Below are positions 36,884-47,477 of a DNA stretch of 64,000 nt, one piece after another. The DNA lies in NCBI RefSeq assembly GCF_014200175.1, contig NZ_JACHBD010000017.1, forward strand, positions 1-64,000, written 5' to 3'. The position numbers and the translations under genes were made by a program. Source of the stretch: Rhizobium lentis (GTDB lineage Bacteria; Pseudomonadota; Alphaproteobacteria; Rhizobiales; Rhizobiaceae). The number at the start of each line of letters is the position of its first letter. The stretch's first letter is position 1. Under the pieces are notes generated by a model that was given only the letters and a program-made list of their open reading frames with translations, ran no database searches and had not been told where the DNA came from.

Positions 36884-39800
36884 GGCGAGCGACCTTCCTG
36901 ATAGCGACGATCCCGGGGCCTGGATCGGCTGGACCAGCATCCAGCAGGCGATCGCCTCCGATCCGGTGCGCTCGGCATGGGTGTCGGCCAATGCCGGTTC
37001 CGGCAAGACGCATGTCCTGACCCAGCGCGTCATCCGGCTTCTGCTCGCCGGCGCCCGGCCTTCGGCCATTCTCTGCCTCACCTACACCAAGGCCGCGGCT
37101 TCGGAAATGTCGAACCGCGTCTTCGAACGACTGGCCGACTGGGTAGTGCTTGACGATGACGATCTCAGCCGGCGGATCATTGAGATCGAAGGTACGGTAC
37201 CCGACCGGATAAAACTGGCCGAGGCCCGGCGGCTGTTCGCCAAGGCGCTGGAGACGCCGGGGGGCTTAAAGATCCAGACGATCCACGCTTTTTGCGAGGC
37301 GCTGCTGCATCAGTTCCCGCTGGAGGCCAATGTCGCTGGGCATTTCTCCGTTCTCGACGATCGCGCCGCCGCGGCGCTGCTGTCCGATGCGCGCCGGGCG
37401 CTGCTGACGGCGACCGCGCCGGAAGAAGGCAGCGCTCTTGCAGAGGCTTTCGCCGCCGTGCTCAATCTCGGCGACGAATCCGGCCTGGAGAACCTGCTCG
37501 GCGACATTGTCGCCAACCGCAACGCCATCCGCCGTTTCACCGCCGCGGCCGAACAGCAGGGCGGCGTGGACGTGGTCCTGCGAAAAAGGCTCGGTCTTGC
37601 CGCCGATGACACCGAGAAAGGGATCGCGGCGCAATATTGGCCGCTGCCGGGACTTTCGAGCGGCACGCTGGAACTTTATCTGTCGCTGGCCGACCAAAAG
37701 GGCGGCGCCAAGGCGCAGGAGGTTGCCTATGGCCTTAGACTCGCCAGCCGGGAGCCGGATGAAGCCAGACGTGCCGCGATGCTCGAGAAAATTTTCCTGA
37801 CGGCCAAGGGCGAGCCGAAAACGGACTCGCAGTTCCTGGTCAAGGCCATGCTTGCCGAAGCTCCGCAATTGACGGACGCCGTCGCCGCCGCCCGCGCGCA
37901 TGTCGCGGCAAGCCGCGACCGGCTGAAACTGATGCGGATGCATGGCGCCACGCGGGCCGCGCTCGTGCTCGCCGACCGGCTGAACCGCGATTATGAGGAA
38001 CTGAAGAAACAGCGCAGCCAACTCGATTTCGAGGACCTAATCACCCGCACCGCGGACCTGTTGACGAAGAGCGGCGTCGGTCCCTGGATCCATTACAAGC
38101 TCGACCGGGGTATCGATCATATCCTCGTCGACGAGGCGCAAGATACCAGTCCGATCCAATGGAGCGTCATCCAGTCTCTCGCCGAGGATTTCTTTTCCGG
38201 CGAGAGCGCTCGGCCGATCGTGCGCACGCTGTTTGCCGTCGGCGACGAGAAACAGTCGATCTATTCCTTTCAGGGGGCGCGGCCGGAGCGTTTTTCCGAA
38301 GAGAGCGACAGGACGCGGCGGCGTGTCTCCGACAGCGGGCAGAGCTTCTCTTCCGTGCGGTTACCGCTCTCCTTCCGCTCGACCGCCGACGTGCTCGAAG
38401 CCGTCGACGAGATCTTCAGGACATCCGACAATGCGCGCGGCCTCAGCGCCGTCGGTGAGCCGGTCGTGCATCGTTCCAGCCGCATCGGACATCCCGGCGC
38501 CGTCGATCTCTGGGAAATGGTCGCGCCGGAAGCGGTGGTGAAGGAAGAGGATTGGACGGCGCCCTTCGATGCGACGCCGGAAAGCGCGCCGGCCGCTATC
38601 CTGGCGCGGCGGATCGCCCATTCGATCGGCGCACTCGTCGGCCGCGAGACGATCATCGACAAAGGCAAGGAGCGGCTGATCGAGGCCGGCGATATCCTGG
38701 TGCTGGTGCGCAAGCGCGACGCCTTCGTCAATGCGTTGACCCGCGCCTTGAAACGTCGCGGTGACATTCCCGTCGCCGGCGCCGACAGGCTGGTGCTGAC
38801 CAGCCATATCGCCGTGCAGGATTTGCTGGCACTTGGCCGCTTCCTGCTTCTGCCGCAAGACGACCTTTCGCTCGCCGCCGTGCTCAAGAGCCCGCTTTTC
38901 GATCTCTCCGAGGAGGACATCTTTGCAGCCGCGGCGCTGCGTGGCGACAATGAGAGCGTCTGGAGCCATCTCAAGAAATTTGCCGCCGACGGTAACGAGC
39001 GTTTCCGCGCGGCGGTCGAGAAACTGGAACTGTTCCTCCGACAATCGAAAATCCTGCCGGTGCATGATTTCTATGCACGCCTGCTGGGCAGCCACGGTGG
39101 ACGGCGGCAGTTTCTTGCCCGCCTCGGCACCGAAGTCAGCGATATCCTCGACGAATTCCTGACCTTTACCCTCGACCATGAGAGCTCCGGCCTTCCCGGG
39201 CTGCAATCCTTCGTCTCGACGCTCGAGCTCGAAGCACCCGAAGTGAAACGCGAGCAGGACAAGGGACGCAACGAGGTCAGGATCATGACCGTGCATGCCT
39301 CAAAGGGTCTCGAAGCACCGATCGTTTTCCTGGTCGACGGCGGCTCCAAAGCCTTCACGCATACGCATCTGCCGAAGCTCCGCCTGATCGAAAACGACCC
39401 GGACGAACCGCCGATGCCTGCCTGGGTTCCCGTCGCCGACCTCGCCAATTCGCTGACACAGAACGATGCTGCGCGAATCCAGATACTGGCCGAAGAGGAG
39501 TATCGCCGGCTGCTCTATGTCGCCATGACGCGGGCCGCCGACCGGCTGGTCGTCTGCGGTTATCGCGGGGTGCGCGCCAACAACGACAGCTGGCACATGT
39601 TGATTTCCACCGCACTCAGCGAAGGCCATCCGCATGTGGAGGCGGCCAGCTTCTCCGACCCCGACGGGGAATGGCCCGGCATCCGATGGCGCGTGCCGCG
39701 GGTGGAGCGGAGCTTCGAGCGCATCAACCGCAGCCAGGCGCGCGACGACGAAATCAGCCTGCCGGAGGGCCTGTTGCGACCATTGCCGCCACAGACGGAA

Positions 39801-40427
39801 CTGCCCCGGCCCCTCAGCCCTTCCGGCGCCGGGACGATCATCGACGAAGATGAAGGAGGCCTGGTTGTCGCTTCGCCGCTCTTTTCCGAGAAGCAACGCA
39901 GCGATCGCTCGCTGGAGAAAGGCAGGCTGCTGCATCGCATGCTGCAAGCGCTTCCCGATATTCCGCCGGAGGAGCGGCCCGGTGCGGCGCAGCGTTACGG
40001 CGAACGGGCTGCCCGTTTCTGGGGGGAGGCCGAACGGCGCAAGCTGGTCGATTCGGTTCTGAAACTACTGGACGAGAAGGACTTGCAGCCCGTCCTCGGG
40101 GAGCAGGCCCGGCCTGAGGTCTCGATCATGGGGACATTGATGCTCGACGGCAGACGCTATGCCGTTTCCGGCCGCATCGACCGGCTGGCCGTGCTTGCCG
40201 ATCGCGTCGTCATTCTCGATTACAAAACCAATCGGGTGCCGCCGGCGGCCGAGGAGGCCATCCCCTTCGCGCACCGGGCACAGCTCGCCATCTATCGCGA
40301 GATCCTGGCGCCGCTCTATCCCGGCAAGCGCATCGACTGCATGCTTGTGTATACCGAGAATGCCTCGCTCTACACGCTGAGCGAAAAGGCGCTCGGTTTG
40401 GCGCTTGCAGGACTCAAGACAAAGTGA
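36876..40427 (+). CDS. addA: AddA helicase-nuclease subunit
   Basis: About 1183 residues of superfamily 1A helicase with Walker A ANAGSGKTHVLTQR, motif Ia LTYTKAAASEM, motif II ILVDEAQDTSPIQW, motif III VGDEKQSIYSFQGA and motif VI LYVAMTRAADRLVV, then a C-terminal nuclease domain (VVILDYKTNRVPP). It unwinds and cuts double-strand break ends together with AddB. The ATG at 36876 overlaps the addB stop and follows AGGAAGGTGG, so the subunits are co-translated. Confidence 0.95.
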   Translation: MSEASDLPDSDDPGAWIGWTSIQQAIASDPVRSAWVSANAGSGKTHVLTQRVIRLLLAGARPSAILCLTYTKAAASEMSNRVFERLADWVVLDDDDLSRRIIEIEGTVPDRIKLAEARRLFAKALETPGGLKIQTIHAFCEALLHQFPLEANVAGHFSVLDDRAAAALLSDARRALLTATAPEEGSALAEAFAAVLNLGDESGLENLLGDIVANRNAIRRFTAAAEQQGGVDVVLRKRLGLAADDTEKGIAAQYWPLPGLSSGTLELYLSLADQKGGAKAQEVAYGLRLASREPDEARRAAMLEKIFLTAKGEPKTDSQFLVKAMLAEAPQLTDAVAAARAHVAASRDRLKLMRMHGATRAALVLADRLNRDYEELKKQRSQLDFEDLITRTADLLTKSGVGPWIHYKLDRGIDHILVDEAQDTSPIQWSVIQSLAEDFFSGESARPIVRTLFAVGDEKQSIYSFQGARPERFSEESDRTRRRVSDSGQSFSSVRLPLSFRSTADVLEAVDEIFRTSDNARGLSAVGEPVVHRSSRIGHPGAVDLWEMVAPEAVVKEEDWTAPFDATPESAPAAILARRIAHSIGALVGRETIIDKGKERLIEAGDILVLVRKRDAFVNALTRALKRRGDIPVAGADRLVLTSHIAVQDLLALGRFLLLPQDDLSLAAVLKSPLFDLSEEDIFAAAALRGDNESVWSHLKKFAADGNERFRAAVEKLELFLRQSKILPVHDFYARLLGSHGGRRQFLARLGTEVSDILDEFLTFTLDHESSGLPGLQSFVSTLELEAPEVKREQDKGRNEVRIMTVHASKGLEAPIVFLVDGGSKAFTHTHLPKLRLIENDPDEPPMPAWVPVADLANSLTQNDAARIQILAEEEYRRLLYVAMTRAADRLVVCGYRGVRANNDSWHMLISTALSEGHPHVEAASFSDPDGEWPGIRWRVPRVERSFERINRSQARDDEISLPEGLLRPLPPQTELPRPLSPSGAGTIIDEDEGGLVVASPLFSEKQRSDRSLEKGRLLHRMLQALPDIPPEERPGAAQRYGERAARFWGEAERRKLVDSVLKLLDEKDLQPVLGEQARPEVSIMGTLMLDGRRYAVSGRIDRLAVLADRVVILDYKTNRVPPAAEEAIPFAHRAQLAIYREILAPLYPGKRIDCMLVYTENASLYTLSEKALGLALAGLKTK

Positions 40428-40502
40428 AATACCGGACATTGAAAATTCGGCACCGCACCATCACATGTGGTTCAACACCCAATTCCTCCAAAGGAGCAGC
40501 CC

Positions 40503-40823
40503 ATGGCTACCGTGAAAGTCGATATCAATAACTTCCAGTCGGAAGTTCTGGAATCCGCAGAACCCGTCGTCGTCGATTTCTGGGCTGAATGGTGCGGACC
40601 GTGCAAAATGATTGCTCCGAGCCTCGAGGAAATCGCCGTCGAGATGGAAGGCAAGGTCAAGGTGGCCAAGCTGAATATCGACGAGAATCCTGAGCTTGCC
40701 GCGCAGTTCGGCGTGCGCTCCATTCCGACGCTTGCAATCTTCAAAGGCGGCGAAGTCGCTGATATCTCGGTCGGCGCCAAGCCGAAGACCGCGCTTTCGA
40801 ACTGGATTTCGAACGCCGCTTGA
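40503..40823 (+). CDS. trxA: Thioredoxin 1
   Basis: A 106-residue thioredoxin with the active site WCGPC, the cis-proline region (RSIPTLAIF) and no signal peptide, so it is cytosolic. It reduces protein disulfides using electrons from thioredoxin reductase. A strong AAAGGAG precedes the ATG at 40503. It lies about 75 bases after addA and ends at a bidirectional terminator shared with folC. Confidence 0.96.
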   Translation: MATVKVDINNFQSEVLESAEPVVVDFWAEWCGPCKMIAPSLEEIAVEMEGKVKVAKLNIDENPELAAQFGVRSIPTLAIFKGGEVADISVGAKPKTALSNWISNAA

Positions 40824-40852
40824 TTGATATATTCCGATTGTCAGATTGATGA

Positions 40853-40879
40853 AAAGCCCAGCTTCGACCGGGCTTTTTC
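40853..40879. terminator. Bidirectional terminator between trxA and folC
   Basis: AAAAGCCC (40853-40860) pairs with GGGCTTTT (40871-40878). T runs follow on the plus strand, and the A run makes a T run on the minus strand. It suits both converging genes. Confidence 0.85.
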
Positions 40880-40891
40880 AATGGGCAGCGC

Positions 40892-42220
40892 TCATTTCGG
40901 CGGCGTGCCGTTGTCGGAAAGTACGTCGCCGACAAGGTAGAGGGAACCGCCGACGAGGATGCGCGGCGGCAACGCCTGCGGATCGGTAACGGCCTTTATG
41001 GCTTCGAGCGCCTCGCCGACCGTCGACATCGGTTCGGCAACCAAACCGGCATCATAGGCAGCATTCGACAAGATCACCGGATCGATCATCGCATCGCTGC
41101 CCCGGATCGGCACGCAGAAAACCTTCTCGACCAGCCCGGCGAAGGCCTTGAAATAGCCGACCGGGTCCTTGGTGTTGATCATGCCGATGATCAGGAACAG
41201 CGGCCGCGACTGGCGTTCCTCGAAATTGGCCATGGCTTCGGCGATCACTTCGCCGGCACCGGGATTGTGCCCGCCATCGACCCAGATTTCGGCGCCGGCC
41301 GGCGCATGCTGCAGCAGGCGGCCATCGCTGAGGCGCTGCAACCGGCCCGGCCATTCGACCGTATTCATCGCCTTCTCCATCATCGTCTCGGTGACGGTGA
41401 AGCCCGCGGCCTTGACGGCGCGAATGGCGGCAGCGGCATTGGCATATTGGTGCCGGCCGGGAAGGCGCGGCAGCGGCAGGTCGGCAAGGCCGTATTCGTC
41501 CTGATAGACGAGCCGGCCATATTCCTCGTGCGCCATGAAATCCTGCCCGAAAACGGCGCTCGGGCAATGCAGCCGCTCGGCCGTCGACATCAGCACCTCG
41601 AGCGCAGCATCATATTCCTGGTGGCCGATGACCACAGGCAATCCCGGCTTCATGATGCCGGCCTTTTCGGCTGCGATCAGCTCGACCCTGTCGCCGAGAT
41701 AGGGCTGGTGATCGAGTGAGATCGGCATGATCACCGAGACGGCCGGATCGGAAATGACATTGGTGGCATCGAAGCGGCCGCCGAGACCGACTTCGATGAT
41801 CGCCGCGTCGGCCGGCTGTTCGGAAAACAGAATGAAGGTAACCGCCGTCAGGATTTCGAAGACGGTAATGTGCTGGCCGGCATTGGCCTCGGCAACACGA
41901 CGTACGGCATCTGCAAACACGGCATCATCGACGAGCTGCCCCCGTCCGCCGGCCACACCGATGCGATAGCGCTCGTGCCAATTGACGAGATGCGGCGAGG
42001 TGTGAACATGGGCGCTGTAGCCGCCGGCCTCGAGCAGGGCACGGCAGAAAGCAGTGACCGAACCCTTGCCATTGGTGCCGGCGACGTGGATCACCGGTGG
42101 CAGTTTCCTGTGCGGGTTGCCGAGCACATCGAGAAGACGGGTGATGCGATCGAGGGACAGATCGAACCCCTTGGGATGCAATCCCATGAGCTTCTCTATC
42201 TCTTGCGCTGCCTCACTCAC
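40892..42220 (-). CDS. folC: Bifunctional folylpolyglutamate / dihydrofolate synthase
   Basis: About 442 residues of the Mur-ligase-like FolC family: ATP loop VAGTNGKGS, FEILTAVTFILF, and the C-terminal WVDGGHNPGA. It adds glutamate to dihydropteroate and folates in the cytosol. The chosen start is GTG 42220 (AGAGG nine bases before; product begins MSEAAQEIEKLMG); a TTG at 42244 would add eight residues. It follows accD on the minus strand, completing the trpF-trpB-trpA-accD-folC series. Confidence 0.94.
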   Translation of the reverse strand: MSEAAQEIEKLMGLHPKGFDLSLDRITRLLDVLGNPHRKLPPVIHVAGTNGKGSVTAFCRALLEAGGYSAHVHTSPHLVNWHERYRIGVAGGRGQLVDDAVFADAVRRVAEANAGQHITVFEILTAVTFILFSEQPADAAIIEVGLGGRFDATNVISDPAVSVIMPISLDHQPYLGDRVELIAAEKAGIMKPGLPVVIGHQEYDAALEVLMSTAERLHCPSAVFGQDFMAHEEYGRLVYQDEYGLADLPLPRLPGRHQYANAAAAIRAVKAAGFTVTETMMEKAMNTVEWPGRLQRLSDGRLLQHAPAGAEIWVDGGHNPGAGEVIAEAMANFEERQSRPLFLIIGMINTKDPVGYFKAFAGLVEKVFCVPIRGSDAMIDPVILSNAAYDAGLVAEPMSTVGEALEAIKAVTDPQALPPRILVGGSLYLVGDVLSDNGTPPK

Positions 42221-42270
42221 CGCGGTTTGGCCTCTGGGTATCAATTCGGCACCCGCCTGCTTGTCGGTTA

Positions 42271-43176
42271 TCAGGCGCTCGCCGCCAGGGCGATGGCGCT
42301 GCCATTCACGTCATTGGCCGCCGAGACGGGCTTTTTCGTCAGGATCTTCAGCATGCGCGCCAGAGTTTCCGGAATATCGTGACGCTTGACGACCATGTCG
42401 ACCATACCATGTTCCAGCAGATATTCGGAGGTCTGGAAGCCCTCCGGCAGCTTTTCGCGCAGCGTCTGCTCAATGACGCGCTTGCCGGCAAAGCCGATTT
42501 CGGCGCCGGGCTCGGCCAGATGAATATCACCGAGCATGGCATAGGAGGCAGTTACGCCACCGGTCGTCGGGTTGGTCAGCACGACGACATAGGGCTGGCC
42601 GGATTCCTTTAGCAAGTCGACGGCAACCGTCGTGCGCGGCAGCTGCATAAGGGAGAGAATGCCTTCCTGCATGCGCGCGCCGCCGGAGGCGGGGAACATA
42701 ACCAGCGGGCACTTTTCCGAGGTCGCACGTTCGAACGCCTTGACGATCGCCTCGCCGGCGGCAATGCCGAGCGAGCCGCCGATAAAGTTGAACTCGTGCA
42801 CGACGGCGACGAGCTTCAGCCCCCGCACCTTGCCGAGACCGGCGAGGATCGTGTCCTCCTGTTCGGTCTTCAACCGGCTGTCGCGCAGGCGATCGATATA
42901 TTTCTTGGAATCGCGGAACTTCAGCGGATCCTGGGCGACCTTCGGCTGCGGCAGCGATTCGTATTCGCCGTTGTCGAAGAGATCGGCTAGCCGGGCCTTG
43001 GCCGGCATCTTCATGTGATAGCCGGACGCCGGAATGACCCATTTGTTGGATTCCAGGTCCTTGTGAAAAACCATCTCGCCCGTTTCCGGGCACTTGATCC
43101 AGAGGTTCTCCGGCACTTCGCGACGGCCCAGCATGGAATTGATCCGCGGGCGAACGTAGTTAGTGATCCAGTTCAA
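42271..43176 (-). CDS. accD: Acetyl-CoA carboxylase carboxyltransferase subunit beta
   Basis: A 301-residue beta subunit of the carboxyltransferase that transfers CO2 from biotin to acetyl-CoA for fatty acid synthesis. Conserved core stretches include FPASGGARMQEGILSLMQL and TNPTTGGVTASYAMLGD. Oddity: the N-terminal region that is a four-cysteine zinc ribbon in E. coli here reads IKCPETGEMVFHKDLES followed by VIPASGYHMKM, keeping one cysteine, so zinc binding is probably lost. It sits between trpA and folC. Confidence 0.96.
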   Translation of the reverse strand: MNWITNYVRPRINSMLGRREVPENLWIKCPETGEMVFHKDLESNKWVIPASGYHMKMPAKARLADLFDNGEYESLPQPKVAQDPLKFRDSKKYIDRLRDSRLKTEQEDTILAGLGKVRGLKLVAVVHEFNFIGGSLGIAAGEAIVKAFERATSEKCPLVMFPASGGARMQEGILSLMQLPRTTVAVDLLKESGQPYVVVLTNPTTGGVTASYAMLGDIHLAEPGAEIGFAGKRVIEQTLREKLPEGFQTSEYLLEHGMVDMVVKRHDIPETLARMLKILTKKPVSAANDVNGSAIALAASA

Positions 43177-43215
43177 CTCGAATACTCCTGATTGACGAGT
43201 GCCAATGTGGGAAAA

Positions 43216-44055
43216 CTATTCGGCAGCAACAAGGCGCGCCGAACGGGTTCCCGATGAGAGGCCGCGCACCAGCGTTGCGACCGCCTGAACGGTATCGGCG
43301 GTCGCCTTGCCGTCCTTGGTCAAGCTGGTGGCGACCTGATTGACGATGGCGGTGCCGACGACGACGCCGTCGGCCGAGCCGCCGATGACTTTGGCATGTT
43401 CCGCCGTCTTGACGCCGAAGCCGACGCAAACGGGCAGCGCGGTATGCTGCTTGATGCGCTGGACAGCGCCGGAAACCAGCGACGGATCGGGCAGCGCTGA
43501 GCCGGTGATGCCGTTCATCGAGACATAGTAGACGAAGCCCGAGGTGTTTTTCAGCACGGCAGGCAGGCGCTTCTCGTCGGTGGTCGGTGTTGCCAGGCGG
43601 ATGAAATTGATGCCCTTGCGGATCGCCGGAATGCAGAGTTCGTCATCCATCTCGGGCGGCAGGTCGACGACGATCAAGCCGTCGATGCCGGCGGCGAGCG
43701 CATCATCGAGGAACTTTTCGACGCCGTAGATGTAGATCGGATTGTAATAGCCCATCATCACGATCGGCGTCGCATCGTCGGTCTTCCGGAAATCGGCCGC
43801 CAGCTGCAGCGTCTTCTTCAGCGTCTGGCCGCCTTTCAGCGCACGCTGACCGGCTAGCTGGATCGCCGGGCCGTCGGCCATCGGATCGGAAAAGGGCATA
43901 CCGAGTTCGATGATGTCGGACCCTGCCTCCGGCAGTGCCTTCATGATGCCGAGAGAGGTGTCGTAATCAGGATCGCCGCCCATGAAATAGGTTACGAGCG
44001 CCGGACGGCCCTCGGCCTTCAGCTCGGCGAAGCGTTTGTCCATGCGTGCGGTCAT
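43216..44055 (-). CDS. trpA: Tryptophan synthase alpha chain
   Basis: A 279-residue barrel enzyme splitting indole-3-glycerol phosphate to indole and glyceraldehyde-3-phosphate. The catalytic Glu and Asp are in IIELGMPFSDPMADGP; phosphate-binding glycines are in VCVGFGVKT and GSADGVVVGTAIV. Three bases separate it from the trpB stop. Confidence 0.97.
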   Translation of the reverse strand: MTARMDKRFAELKAEGRPALVTYFMGGDPDYDTSLGIMKALPEAGSDIIELGMPFSDPMADGPAIQLAGQRALKGGQTLKKTLQLAADFRKTDDATPIVMMGYYNPIYIYGVEKFLDDALAAGIDGLIVVDLPPEMDDELCIPAIRKGINFIRLATPTTDEKRLPAVLKNTSGFVYYVSMNGITGSALPDPSLVSGAVQRIKQHTALPVCVGFGVKTAEHAKVIGGSADGVVVGTAIVNQVATSLTKDGKATADTVQAVATLVRGLSSGTRSARLVAAE

Positions 44056-44058
44056 GTC

Positions 44059-45279
<1,221 letters not shown>

Positions 45280-45281
45280 TC

Positions 45282-45950
45282 TCAACTCCCTGGGGCCATG
45301 ACAGGCGCATCCGCCTTTTCGACCGCGTCGAAAAATTCATCGATCAATGCAACGCTTTTCACGCCGGGCTCGGTTTCGACACCCGAGGAGACGTCGATAC
45401 CACGCGCCTTGGTGCTTGCCAGCGCATCCGCGACATTGTTCTTGTTCAGGCCGCCGGAAAGCATGTAGTCGATGCTCTCGTCGATCCAACTGAGAAGGCT
45501 CCAGTCGAAGGAAATACCGTTACCACCCGGCAGTTCGGAACCCTTCGGCGCTTTCGCATCGAACAGGAAACGGTCGGCGATGCCGATATAGGCTTCGACC
45601 CGCTTCAGATCGTCGGCCGTGCGCACCGAAAAGACCTTCATGACTGGCAGGCCATAGAGCGCCTTTATAGTCAGCACATGTTCGGGGCTTTCGCTGCCAT
45701 GGAGCTGCAGGATATCTGGCTTCAGCAGCGAGACGATCTCGTCCAGCTCGTCATTGGTGGGATCGACGACGACGGCGACGATCTTCGCCTTGCCACGCGC
45801 CGGCTCGGCAAGTTTTGCCGCGAGGTCCGGCTCGATGTAGCGCGGGCTTTTTTCGAAGAAGATAAAACCGATATGGGTCGCACCGCGTTTCAGCGCGCGA
45901 TCGACAGCTTCCGGCGTCTTCAAGCCACAGATTTTGATATCCGGTTTCAT
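45282..45950 (-). CDS. trpF: Phosphoribosylanthranilate isomerase
   Basis: A 222-residue TrpF converting phosphoribosylanthranilate to CdRP in tryptophan synthesis. The catalytic Cys is in IKICGLKTPEAVD; a catalytic Asp lies in VVVDPTND; LSGGLNKNN binds phosphate. The ATG at 45950 gives MKPDIKICG; an upstream extension to 46001 is not family-like. It is the first gene of trpF-trpB-trpA; trpE, trpD and trpC are elsewhere. Confidence 0.96.
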   Translation of the reverse strand: MKPDIKICGLKTPEAVDRALKRGATHIGFIFFEKSPRYIEPDLAAKLAEPARGKAKIVAVVVDPTNDELDEIVSLLKPDILQLHGSESPEHVLTIKALYGLPVMKVFSVRTADDLKRVEAYIGIADRFLFDAKAPKGSELPGGNGISFDWSLLSWIDESIDYMLSGGLNKNNVADALASTKARGIDVSSGVETEPGVKSVALIDEFFDAVEKADAPVMAPGS

Positions 45951-46025
45951 GGCAGCGAAGTGACACGAAATGCGGCAAGAGTCGAGCCAATTTGCATGCA
46001 AAGCTGTATTTAGCGCGGCTTTCGG

Positions 46026-46787
46026 CTAATCAAAATCAATGGCGTGCAGCTGGCTGCCATGCCGCTTCAGCCAGGCTTTCGCCTCCTCCATCCCGGGACA
46101 AAGCTTGCGGCAAAGCGCCCAGAAGTGCGGACCGTGGTTCATTTCCTTGAGGTGGGCAACCTCATGAGCGGCAAGATAATCGATCACCGTAGGCGGCGCC
46201 ATGACGATCCGCCAGGAAAAACTCAAATTTCCCTCCGACGAGCAGGAACCCCAGCGGCTGCGGGTATCCTTCAGCGCGATCGAGCGGATCGGCGCCCGGA
46301 TGGTTGCGGCATGCATCGCCGCGAGTTTCTCGAGATCGGTGCGCGCCTCCTTCTTGAGAAAGGCCGCAAGACGCCGTCCCAGATGCTCCGGCATGCCGCT
46401 GACGCGCAGGACCGGCTCATCCCCCGCCGCGGAGACTACCTCCGTCAATCCGCGCAGGCTGCCGGAATGCTCGATCCGATGGGGAACCCCGCGCAAGAGG
46501 ATCTTGCCGCCATCGCGCAGGCCGCCATCGGTCGAGAATTTGGCAAGCTTAGTGAGCAGCCAGCCCTGGTGACGATCAAGGAAGGCATTCACCTCGCGCG
46601 GTGCAAGCCCTTTCGGAACCGTCATCTTCAAGGCCCGGCCGCCCGGCTCGATGCGCAGCGTAATGCGCGTCGCCTGTTCATGATGCTTGATGGTGAGAGG
46701 CATCAGCCGGCCGGCGACATCAAGCGTCCGCATTTCGGGCGGAGCCGGCTTGCGCGCCTTTGGCCGTGTTTTCAGAAGCGGAAACAT
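46026..46787 (-). CDS. YgjP-type zinc metallopeptidase domain protein
   Basis: A 253-residue protein with the YgjP/M48-like zinc motif HEVAHLKEMNHGPHFW (HExxH with a further His), preceded by RWGSCSSEGNLSFSWR, which is the family's second signature. It has no signal peptide. Members are predicted metal-dependent hydrolases, some found with restriction systems, but this one stands among housekeeping genes. Substrate unknown. Confidence 0.87.
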   Translation of the reverse strand: MFPLLKTRPKARKPAPPEMRTLDVAGRLMPLTIKHHEQATRITLRIEPGGRALKMTVPKGLAPREVNAFLDRHQGWLLTKLAKFSTDGGLRDGGKILLRGVPHRIEHSGSLRGLTEVVSAAGDEPVLRVSGMPEHLGRRLAAFLKKEARTDLEKLAAMHAATIRAPIRSIALKDTRSRWGSCSSEGNLSFSWRIVMAPPTVIDYLAAHEVAHLKEMNHGPHFWALCRKLCPGMEEAKAWLKRHGSQLHAIDFD

Positions 46788-46845
46788 GGGTGTTTTCTAT
46801 ACGATTCGCCGGCGAATCTAAACGATTGCCCGGCGGGCAGACATG

Positions 46846-46874
46846 GAAAAACCGGCATCGGTCAAGATGCCGGT
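46846..46874 (-). terminator. Terminator downstream of the DUF2852 gene
   Basis: ACCGGCATC (46851-46859) and GATGCCGGT (46866-46874) form a nine-base perfect stem with a six-base loop. On the minus strand it is followed by TTTTTCC, about 20 bases after the DUF2852 stop. Confidence 0.85.
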
Positions 46875-46896
46875 CATCGCTTCATCACTCAACTGC

Positions 46897-47334
46897 TCAC
46901 GGCGTCTGAAATTCCGCGACCGGGCCGCCGTTATCGTCGCGCTTGGCATTCTTGCGGTCACGCATGAAACGGTCGAACTCTTCCTGGTCCTTGGCGCGGC
47001 GGAGTTCACGCAGATACTCATCGAATTCCTTGCGCATTTCGTCCAGCTTGCGGCGCTCTTCCTCGATCCGGTCGAGTTCGGCCTTACGCCAGTCGTCGAA
47101 GGCGACGTTGCCGGTCGAGAAATGCGGGCGGTGATGGCCATGCGAACGGCGGCAGGAGGCAAAGAAGCCGTCGGTCGCCTGGTTTACGTCGCGCTTGAAG
47201 CCGCGCAGACGCTCGCCGAAGATGATGTAGGCAAGCATGGCTAGACCCAGAGGCCAGAAAACCATGAAGCCGAGAATCATCAGGGCAATGGTAGCCGGAG
47301 TCCAATCCGGTCGAAGCAATGCTGACTGGTTCAT
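46897..47334 (-). CDS. DUF2852 membrane protein
   Basis: A 145-residue protein with one N-terminal hydrophobic segment (TIALMILGFMVFWPLGLAMLAYIIF, about 14-38) and a long charged coiled coil (RIEEERRKLDEMRKEFDEYL and onward) facing the cytoplasm. This is the DUF2852 pattern, common in Rhizobiales and of unknown function. The ATG at 47334 (MNQSALL) has GAGGA nine bases upstream. It stands alone with its own terminator. Confidence 0.82.
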   Translation of the reverse strand: MNQSALLRPDWTPATIALMILGFMVFWPLGLAMLAYIIFGERLRGFKRDVNQATDGFFASCRRSHGHHRPHFSTGNVAFDDWRKAELDRIEEERRKLDEMRKEFDEYLRELRRAKDQEEFDRFMRDRKNAKRDDNGGPVAEFQTP

Positions 47335-47477
47335 CGTGCGGTATCCTCGCGTTCTGCGCCCGGCAAGATGCCGAACGCTGAAATCGATGTGGTTACCGTA
47401 ATAGCAGGCTTCAAGACGATTGCCCGCGAAATCGGACATGCTGTTGAATCCATTCTTCTAATTCAGTTTGCCCTGAT

